DNA of 32,497 bases from Flavisolibacter sp. (GTDB lineage Bacteria; Bacteroidota; Bacteroidia; Chitinophagales; Chitinophagaceae), in the NCBI GenBank assembly GCA_028288675.1, contig JAQBNG010000188.1:1-32497 (forward strand), written 5' to 3'. The notes under the pieces were generated by a model. That model was not told the DNA's origin. It ran no database searches and worked only from the letters and a program-made list of their open reading frames with translations. Position numbers and translations under genes: made by a program. This document shows, piece after piece, positions 25,715-32,497 of this stretch (positions are counted from its first letter, which is position 1; each line of letters begins with the position of its first letter).

Positions 25715-28700
25715 TTAGCTGTGTTGCAAACTGTTAATATAGCTGCTAGGCGTGATACCAAATTGTTTGTGAAAGTCCCTCGAAAAATTATTTTGTAAAC
25801 TGTAGCCAACCATATTGGCCACTTCGTTTACTTTATATCCTTCGGTTAATAATTCTGCAGCTTTTTTTAATCGTGATAAGGTAATAAGTTCACTGGGTGC
25901 AAGATTAGATAATACTTTTATTTTCCTGTACAAGGTGGGCCGGCTCATATTCATGAGTCCCGACAATTGCTCAACATCAAGTTCTATGTTAGTGATGTTA
26001 TCATTGATTATATTATGTAACCGTTCCAAAAAATTCTTATCAGGTTTAGAACATGCCATGCCTTTTAAATGGGTCAAAGGCGAACTCGCAAAATAGTCTT
26101 TTAACTTATCCCGGTTCGTAAGCAGATTGGTAATTTGTGCTTGTAGATGTTCTAATGCAAAAGGCTTTTCAATGTAGGCATCTGCCCCTACTTCAAGTCC
26201 TGCTATTTTTGAATCCAATGAGTTTTTAGCAGTCAGCAAAATTATTGGCACATGACTATATTGAAGATCTGTTTTAATTATTTTAGATAATTCAATACCA
26301 TCCATAACAGGCATCATGATATCGCTAACAACTAAACTTACATTTTCTTTTTGAAGAATTTCCAGTGCCTCGCACCCGTTAAATGCCTGGAAAACTTTGT
26401 ATTTTAAACTTAATGCTTTGTAGAGAAACCCTAAGATTTCTTTGTTGTCTTCAACTATTAAAATAGAAGGCTTTTGAGAATTAGATTCCTCCTCCTGAGC
26501 AATTGAAACTATTTCTTGTTTTTCGTCATTAGACGATTTCAGATATTGCAGGTCAATTGCTTCTTCCTGCTGTATAGGCAGTGATAATAAAAAAACATTA
26601 AATCCGCCTTCGGGCTTTTTTAATTCTAAAATACCTTTATGCAATTCGGCCAAAGATCTCGCAAGCGACAAGCCAATGCCGGTGCCTGATTGCTTCTCAG
26701 TTTCTTTTATTCTGTAAAAGGGCTCAAATATTTTTTCTTTTAATTCAAACGGTATCAGATAGCCATCATTTTTGAATTCAATATTAAGTACATCATCATC
26801 ACACCCGAAAGGCAACAGCTTAACAACAACCGAAGTTTTTGCATACTTAATGGCATTGCCAAAAAGATTACTCAATATTTTCCTGAAAGCTTCCGGATCT
26901 AAATAAGCATGTGGTTCAATGCGGCATAACTCTATTTTAAGTTGTAAACTTTTCTGTTCTGCTGCCGGCTTAAAGTTTATATATTCTTCCCTTAATAAAC
27001 TGGAAACATTGGATTTCATAAAACTCAGGCTGTAACTGTTTGCCTCTGCCTTACGGAAATCAAGTAATTCATTACTCAAGTCGATCAGCCTATTGGTATT
27101 TTTATTTATCATATGCAAGCCGTCTTTAATTTCTTGATCTAAGATTTCTTTATTCATAAGTTGATCTATAGGCAACTTTATGAGCGTAAGAGGTGTCTTG
27201 ATTTCATGAGTCACATTTGTAAAGAATTCGATCTTCGCATGATAAATTTCGCGTTCTTTTTCCATTTGGAATGCTTCCATTCTTCTTTTGCTCTTTTCTT
27301 TCATGGCCACATGGTAATACCGAATAATCGTAGTAACAATCACTATGATTATTACACCGTATAATATAAAAGCCCAAAGACTTGACCACCATGGCGGGCT
27401 AATGCTGATGGTTAATTTTGTTTCCTTAGGATTCCACCGTCCGTCGCTATTAGCGCCTTTAACTTTAAGTGTATAGTTGCCAGGAGGAAGTTTGGTATAA
27501 AAAATCTTTCTATTGCTTTTCATGTGGATCCATTCCTTGTCCAGCCCCTCAAGAATATATTGATATTCGTTCTTTTCCGGAGCCGCATAGCTCAGGGCAG
27601 CCACACCAAGGCTAATGTCTGACTGATTGTAAGGCAGCTCAAGGTGTTGTGTATACGTTATAGAGGTTTTGAGTGGCGACTGAGCTTCTCTTATGTTTAC
27701 CTCCTTGTTGTTAACCTGAATGTCGGTTATATAAACTGGAGGAACAAAGCTGCTTTGCGTAAACCCAGCAGGGTTAAAACTGATCAATCCTCTGACAGTA
27801 CCAAAGAAAAGCGTTGATCCTTTTTTCAAGGCCGAGTTATAATTAAATTGTTCGCTAACCAAACCATTTGCTGTACCATATTTCCGGACGCTTTGGGTGA
27901 GGGGATTTAACTGTACAAGCCCATGAGCCGTTGATATCCATATATAGCCAAGATCATCCTCCAGCACACGGAATACCTGGTTATCAAGCATACCACTCAG
28001 TATGGTATAATTAGTAATCTCGCCACTACGAGGATTATATTTAGAAAGACCTTCTTCGGTACAAAACCAAAAATTATTTTTACTGTCCTCAAAAATATTG
28101 TTGACGTAATCATTAATGAGACTTTTGGCATTGCCTTGCATGTGCCTGATAGCACCCCTTTTACCCGTACCGGCATTGTAATAATAAACGCCTTGACCGT
28201 ATGAACAAACCCATAAGGTACCTTCACTATCCTCATGTATTGCCTGAATTTGCATATCAAAAAAAGGCACTGGAGAGAAGTTGTCCCTCTTTCTATTGTA
28301 ACTGAACATGCCATTCCTTGTACCTATCAAGATGTCACCATTACGCCTTTGGTATATTGAAACAATAAAATCACTTTTCAGCGAGTTACTGTCATTGCCT
28401 GCATTGTAGTGCCTGACTACTTTTTCTGTTTGTAGGTCCATTACATCCAGTCCCTGTTCAAACGTGCCTATCCACAACTCTTTACCTGCAGCAAGCAAGC
28501 CATGTATCTTGTTATAGCAAATTGAACCTTTTAGTTTACTTGCCCCAAAATGTTTGACTTCTCCTGTCTTTCCATTTATTTTATTTAAACCCGCGTCTTC
28601 GGTTCCCACCCATAAATTACCTTTACTGTCTGTAGTGATCTCATGTACTATATTGCCCTTAAAGCCGCTACTAAGATTTGAGTTATGAATATACTTCTGA

Positions 28701-29695
28701 AATTTATTGAACTGATTGGAACAATAATTAACCCCACCATAGAAAGTACCCAGCCAGGTACCTCCTTCTGAGTCCTTAGCAATAGAAAAAACAACATCAT
28801 TGGAGAGTGAGTAAGGATTGTCCAGCTCTTTTCGAATGCGACTGCCCTGCCCTGTTTTGACATTAAATGTGTACAGCCCTGTTTCACTTCCAATCCAGTA
28901 TACACTGTCTGATTGAGGAAAAATACTTCGCACTTTAATATCATTTGCCCAGGAGTATCGTTTGAATACATTCTCCGTTCGGAGGGTGTTGGTATTAACA
29001 AGCAATACCTGGTTCATTACACCAATTAAAAAAGTGCTGTCACTTAAGGGAAACAGATCACGTATATTGTCTATCTTCTTTTGCTTTGGCAAGGAGGCTA
29101 ATACACTGTAGGGGATAAAACTATTTGTAGTGGGATTGTACTTTTTAATCTTTCCTGTGTTGGTGCCCACCCATAGTTCTCCGTTTGAGGATAAACGCAT
29201 GCAGGTACTTAATTCGCCTCCAAATGAATAGCGCTCTACGTCACCCCTCTCCGTATACCTATAAAGTTCATATCCTGCTATAATCCATATATTGTTTCTG
29301 TTATCCGATAGTATGGTACGAATATCAATATCAGGAAGCTTTCTAAATGGAGTAAAAACTTCTCTTTGGGCGTCATAAATGTAAACACCTTTATGCGTGC
29401 CTACCCACAGGCGACCCCGCTTGTCCTCGTACAAACTACCAACGGAATTACTGCCTATACTTAATGAGTCAGAAATATTATTTCTGAAAATTTTAAAAGA
29501 TGTGCCATCAAAACGATTAAGCCCATTACGCGTACCAAACCACATAAAACCTTTGTGGTCCTGCAAAATACTTATTACAGCGTTGCCGGACATTCCCTCC
29601 TTAACTCCGTAACTACGAAAAGAATAGGGCTGAGCTTTCAACAAAGAAAAGCAGCAAATAAAATATAAAAGAAATATAAATCGTCGTGCAACCAA
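25715..29695 (-). CDS. Hybrid two-component system (HTCS) sensor/regulator
   Basis: This 1326-residue one-protein signalling system starts with a signal/anchor (MVARRFIFLLYFICCFSLLK). The periplasmic two-component-regulator propeller repeats run from about 22 to 650 (repeated D..G..WvGT..GL..y units). A Y_Y_Y domain covers about 700-765 and the membrane segment about 771-792. The HisKA domain has H830 in FFTNVTHEIKTPL. The HATPase has its N box around NLFGNAIKYA (943-952) and its G box GTGIGLS (1004-1010). The receiver has D1083, phospho-acceptor D1125 in VVSDIMMPVMDG and K1177. An AraC-type helix-turn-helix occupies about 1225-1320. It presumably senses an oligosaccharide in the periplasm and activates susC. 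No ATG is available: the frame begins with TTG at 29695 and stops at 29722-29720 upstream. Confidence 0.95.
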   Translation of the reverse strand: MVARRFIFLLYFICCFSLLKAQPYSFRSYGVKEGMSGNAVISILQDHKGFMWFGTRNGLNRFDGTSFKIFRNNISDSLSIGSNSVGSLYEDKRGRLWVGTHKGVYIYDAQREVFTPFRKLPDIDIRTILSDNRNNIWIIAGYELYRYTERGDVERYSFGGELSTCMRLSSNGELWVGTNTGKIKKYNPTTNSFIPYSVLASLPKQKKIDNIRDLFPLSDSTFLIGVMNQVLLVNTNTLRTENVFKRYSWANDIKVRSIFPQSDSVYWIGSETGLYTFNVKTGQGSRIRKELDNPYSLSNDVVFSIAKDSEGGTWLGTFYGGVNYCSNQFNKFQKYIHNSNLSSGFKGNIVHEITTDSKGNLWVGTEDAGLNKINGKTGEVKHFGASKLKGSICYNKIHGLLAAGKELWIGTFEQGLDVMDLQTEKVVRHYNAGNDSNSLKSDFIVSIYQRRNGDILIGTRNGMFSYNRKRDNFSPVPFFDMQIQAIHEDSEGTLWVCSYGQGVYYYNAGTGKRGAIRHMQGNAKSLINDYVNNIFEDSKNNFWFCTEEGLSKYNPRSGEITNYTILSGMLDNQVFRVLEDDLGYIWISTAHGLVQLNPLTQSVRKYGTANGLVSEQFNYNSALKKGSTLFFGTVRGLISFNPAGFTQSSFVPPVYITDIQVNNKEVNIREAQSPLKTSITYTQHLELPYNQSDISLGVAALSYAAPEKNEYQYILEGLDKEWIHMKSNRKIFYTKLPPGNYTLKVKGANSDGRWNPKETKLTISISPPWWSSLWAFILYGVIIIVIVTTIIRYYHVAMKEKSKRRMEAFQMEKEREIYHAKIEFFTNVTHEIKTPLTLIKLPIDQLMNKEILDQEIKDGLHMINKNTNRLIDLSNELLDFRKAEANSYSLSFMKSNVSSLLREEYINFKPAAEQKSLQLKIELCRIEPHAYLDPEAFRKILSNLFGNAIKYAKTSVVVKLLPFGCDDDVLNIEFKNDGYLIPFELKEKIFEPFYRIKETEKQSGTGIGLSLARSLAELHKGILELKKPEGGFNVFLLSLPIQQEEAIDLQYLKSSNDEKQEIVSIAQEEESNSQKPSILIVEDNKEILGFLYKALSLKYKVFQAFNGCEALEILQKENVSLVVSDIMMPVMDGIELSKIIKTDLQYSHVPIILLTAKNSLDSKIAGLEVGADAYIEKPFALEHLQAQITNLLTNRDKLKDYFASSPLTHLKGMACSKPDKNFLERLHNIINDNITNIELDVEQLSGLMNMSRPTLYRKIKVLSNLAPSELITLSRLKKAAELLTEGYKVNEVANMVGYSLQNNFSRDFHKQFGITPSSYINSLQHS

Positions 29696-30968
29696 TATAT
29701 AACAGATTGAAATGTATGACTAGCAATTTGAGGTTTTTTAAAAGATCTTTGGCCTCATCATTTTTATACAATCTAAAAAAAATTCAGAGTCTACTGCAAC
29801 TTATTTCAAAAATCATTTTCGCTGATCTTGAACAACCCCTAAATTTCTTAAAAACGTTTTGGCCAATGTTATTGCATTAGGCAACTGCTCATAATTCAAA
29901 AGATGAGTTTTATAAAATGAAAATTTCCATGACAATTACTATTAGATTTTGGGGTGAAACAAATTACCCGGTTAAAACATTAAAGTAAGTTTTTCATTTT
30001 TCATCTCAAGCAGTTCAACAAATTTGGAATTTAGAGTATTCTACAAATTCACATGATTTAATGTCGCCATTAATAATAGTCATGCATTCTCGAATTGAAG
30101 GCCAAGTTATTGAGTACCAAAAATTCATCTTAGGAATCACAATTTGCATAATCGAGCGAGAGCACCTTCGGTGTACCGAAGGTCTATGCATGGGTCTTAA
30201 TACGAAAATGCAGATAAACGTAAGAACACATACTTCATATTTCTACGAGTCAGGTGCAGTTTACCGGAGGAGAGTCGAACCAGTTATCACAGGATTTAAT
30301 AATGCTTACACAATGTTTTAAGTGGTTCTCAGTGATTAATAGTCGATGGTTTATCAGTATTTGTGGATCGACTTTTTGGTTTTATCCGCTTAGGTCTATC
30401 TGGGCTAATAGTTTTGGAAACTAACTAAAATTGATTTTGAGTGCACTTGCCACAAGTTGATTAATCGGATGTAGCGAATTTTTTTATACTTAGAGTCCGA
30501 ATCCAGTCCTGTGCACCCGATTTTCAATATTTTTTACAAAGTTCATTTTATAAAATATTATCTGACAAAAAACAACTTTTAAGTGGTACTTATGTCTTGT
30601 TTTCTTTGGCTTCATTGTAGGGTGCCGGAAAAGCCCCTTAAAACTTTTCGGCTTACTTTCCAAAATGCTTAGCCAAAGAATTCTTCTGCGTAACTAAAGA
30701 AGCAACACTCGAGTCTAAGAGTGTATGTATTATCTCCAACTAAGAAAATAACTCTTGGTTTACCATTGGCCTTGATAGTGCCTTCATCCCTTTTAAGGGG
30801 TTGCGTAGAAACTTTTTAGACAGCCTATTTCTGTAAGTCTTCACAATGTTGCTGCCAAAAACTTTTATTAAATCAATATTTCTATATGACATACCAGCCG
30901 AAGTTTAAAGTGCCACTAATGTTTCATGACATATAAGGCGGCCAACTTTATCTTATGTACTTTCACAT
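29696..30968. other. 1.27-kb stretch without a convincing gene
   Basis: The DNA is AT-rich and lacks any long frame with recognisable protein features. An 86-codon frame at 30061-30321 is open but unlike any family I know. TTGAACAACCC at 29828-29838 is the same 11-mer found (reversed) in the susC control region. A 9-bp perfect inverted repeat lies at 30164-30183. A CCGGAAAAG/CTTTTCGG hairpin-like pair lies near 30624-30652. Promoters for the HTCS gene and the divergent cyclase gene should be here, but no full consensus is seen. Confidence 0.4.
30164..30183. repeat. Perfect 9-bp inverted repeat
   Basis: ACCTTCGGT at 30164-30172 and ACCGAAGGT at 30175-30183 are exact reverse complements separated by GT. 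As RNA it would form an 8-bp hairpin with a 4-base loop. As DNA it is a symmetrical 20-bp site. There is no T run, so it is not a standard terminator. Confidence 0.5.
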
Positions 30969-32497
30969 ATGCGCCAACTTGCTGCAATAATGTTTTCCGA
31001 CATGACGGGTTACACTGCCCTTATGCAGCAGAACGAACAACTAGCTAAAGAAAAGCATCGAAGACTAAAAGAAGTTTTGGAAACATCCGTATTAGTTTAC
31101 AATGGAAAAATTCTTCAATATTATGGAGATGGTGCATTAAGCATTTTTAATAGTGCCATTGACGGTGTACATGCTGCCGTGGAAATACAACAAACACTAC
31201 AGCAGGAACCCAAAGTAGACCTTCGAATAGGTATTCATACTGGAGACATTTCAATTGAAAAGGAAGCTATCTACGGTGACGGCGTTAACCTGGCATCAAG
31301 GATCGAATCTCTTGCCGTTCCAGGATCAATTTTTATTTCAGAAAAGGTGTTTGATGAAATAAGAAACCAGGATAACCTTACAGCCCGTGAAATGGGCTAC
31401 TTCGAATTTAAGAATGTCCTAAGACCTGTCCGCATATTTGCCATAGATAATAAAGGCCTTGTTGTACCTACACGGGATGCACTAAAAGGCAAAACAAAGC
31501 AACCAACTAACCGTCTCGCTGTGCTGCCTTTTGTAAACATGAGTGCAGATCCTGAAAATGAATACTTCAGTGACGGGATTACAGAAGAACTACTGAATGC
31601 ACTTACTAAAGTAGATGGCCTGCAGGTCACTTCGAGAACCTCAGCGTTTGCTTTTAAAGGAAAGGATACGGATATACGTGAAATTGGCATTCAGCTAAAC
31701 GTAGATAGAATTCTGGAAGGAAGTGTACGAAGGGCAGGGAACCGGGCACGCATCACGGCGCAGCTAATAAATGCTGCCGACGGGTACCATATATGGAGCG
31801 AAGTTTATGACCGGGAGCTTACTGACATATTTAAAGTGCAAGATGAGATCAGCAGCATCATTGCCAACAAGCTTCGTGAAAATCTGACGGCAAAACAGCA
31901 GGAGGAAACACTTGTAAAAATCCCTACTCAAAACATTGAGGCCTATACATTATTTTTAAAAGGCTTGCATTTTCATAATAAGATTACTCCCAAGAATACT
32001 AAGAAAGCTATAGAATGTTTTGAAAAGGCAATAACACTTGAACCAAATTATGCTGCTGCTTATGCAATGGCTGCCACTTCATATGCATCTCTTGGTGCTA
32101 CCGGACAGATGCAACCGGCTGAAGCTTTTGAAATTGTACATAGGTACAGCGACAAGGCATTAGGCCTGAACCCTTCACTGGCAGCAGGATACTCGGCAAA
32201 GGGTGCGGCGTATTTGCTTTACGACTGGAAATGGGGCGAAGCATATGAATCTTTGATAAAAGCTGTAGAATTGCATCCTCCTACAACGGAGGCTCACCAG
32301 CTACTTTCTTTATATTATTTGAGCACAGGCCGAAAGCAGGATGCTGTTGAAATAATGGAAAAAGCGTTGGAGGTAGATCCAATATCTCCCATCGTCAACC
32401 AGTATCTTGCAGACGCCTACCTTAATGCCGGCAAAGCGGATGATGCACTGAAACAATTGGACCATTTATTAGACCTGTATCCGAATATGCGGGTAGC
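30969..32497 (+). CDS. Class III nucleotidyl cyclase with TolB-like and TPR domains (5' part)
   Basis: The frame is open from the ATG at 30969 to the window edge, 509 codons, so the C-terminus is missing. Residues about 4-155 form the cyclase homology domain: FSDMTGYTAL with metal-binding D11, YYGDGALSIF with D54, and RIGIHTGD and YGDGVNLASRIES with N107 and R111. Residues about 180-310 are the TolB-N/FlgO-like segment (RLAVLPFVNMSADPENEYFS, DGITEELLNAL, RILEGSVRRAGNRARITAQL). TPR repeats follow from about 320 (AIECFEKAITLEPNYAAAYA and others). No transmembrane segment is visible. The positions that usually select adenine (Lys and Asp) appear to be Q50 and A100. It would make cAMP or a related signal in the cytoplasm. 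It is divergent from the PUL with no shared operon. Confidence 0.88.
   Translation, partial: MRQLAAIMFSDMTGYTALMQQNEQLAKEKHRRLKEVLETSVLVYNGKILQYYGDGALSIFNSAIDGVHAAVEIQQTLQQEPKVDLRIGIHTGDISIEKEAIYGDGVNLASRIESLAVPGSIFISEKVFDEIRNQDNLTAREMGYFEFKNVLRPVRIFAIDNKGLVVPTRDALKGKTKQPTNRLAVLPFVNMSADPENEYFSDGITEELLNALTKVDGLQVTSRTSAFAFKGKDTDIREIGIQLNVDRILEGSVRRAGNRARITAQLINAADGYHIWSEVYDRELTDIFKVQDEISSIIANKLRENLTAKQQEETLVKIPTQNIEAYTLFLKGLHFHNKITPKNTKKAIECFEKAITLEPNYAAAYAMAATSYASLGATGQMQPAEAFEIVHRYSDKALGLNPSLAAGYSAKGAAYLLYDWKWGEAYESLIKAVELHPPTTEAHQLLSLYYLSTGRKQDAVEIMEKALEVDPISPIVNQYLADAYLNAGKADDALKQLDHLLDLYPNMRV

Noticed and set aside
30061-30321. 86-codon open frame in the gene-free stretch
   Set aside because: No motif, no clear ribosome-binding or promoter context, and it contains the 9-bp palindrome. 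Probably chance.
30491-30520. Sequence around GAGTCCGAATCC resembling a tRNA T-arm
   Set aside because: It cannot be extended into a T stem, acceptor stem or cloverleaf, and the resemblance is only a few bases.

Overview
The window looks like chromosomal DNA of a Bacteroidota bacterium, most likely a Chitinophagaceae-type soil or environmental lineage. The evidence is a SusC/SusD pair, a hybrid two-component system (HTCS) regulator, a gliding-motility-type (CHU_C) C-terminal secretion domain, a DUF3810 membrane protein, and a textbook Bacteroidota promoter (TTTG, 20 bp, TAnnTTTG) in front of a tRNA gene. No name finer than family level is justified from the sequence alone.

Region 1 (1-2533) is conserved housekeeping DNA: a partial DUF3810 gene on the minus strand, then yceD (DUF177), rpmF (L32) and plsX on the plus strand, then tRNA-Lys(UUU) with its own promoter and a strong hairpin terminator.

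Region 2 (2534-8742) is accessory DNA next to the tRNA. It holds a collapsed type I restriction-modification locus: an HsdR N-terminus fused to an HsdS C-terminus, then an HsdM N-terminus joined out of frame to an HsdM C-terminus. An apparently intact Mrr-type restriction endonuclease and a large secreted CHU_C repeat protein follow. A degenerate copy of the tRNA-Lys 3' end lies at 8303-8324, so the whole stretch may be an old tRNA-targeted island, although no integrase is present.

Region 3 (8743-29695) is a polysaccharide utilization locus (PUL) on the minus strand, read from HTCS to SusC, SusD, GH13 amylase, Tat-exported Gfo/Idh/MocA oxidoreductase, DUF1080 (3-keto-glycoside-cleaving family) protein, two tandem GH13 neopullulanase/cyclomaltodextrinase paralogues, a CE1-like esterase and a second GH13 amylase. 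It ends in a truncated relic of a third neopullulanase. A second exported Gfo/Idh/MocA protein converges on it from the plus strand. The GH13 content points to an alpha-glucan (starch, glycogen, pullulan or cyclodextrin type). The unusual part is that the classic alpha-glucan kit encloses a redox/3-keto-sugar pair and an esterase, while no SusE/F-like protein and no lipoprotein amylase are visible.

Region 4 (29696-32497) is a 1.27 kb stretch without a convincing gene that contains a perfect 9-bp inverted repeat, followed by the 5' part of a class III nucleotidyl cyclase fused to a TolB-like domain and TPR repeats. That gene runs off the window end.
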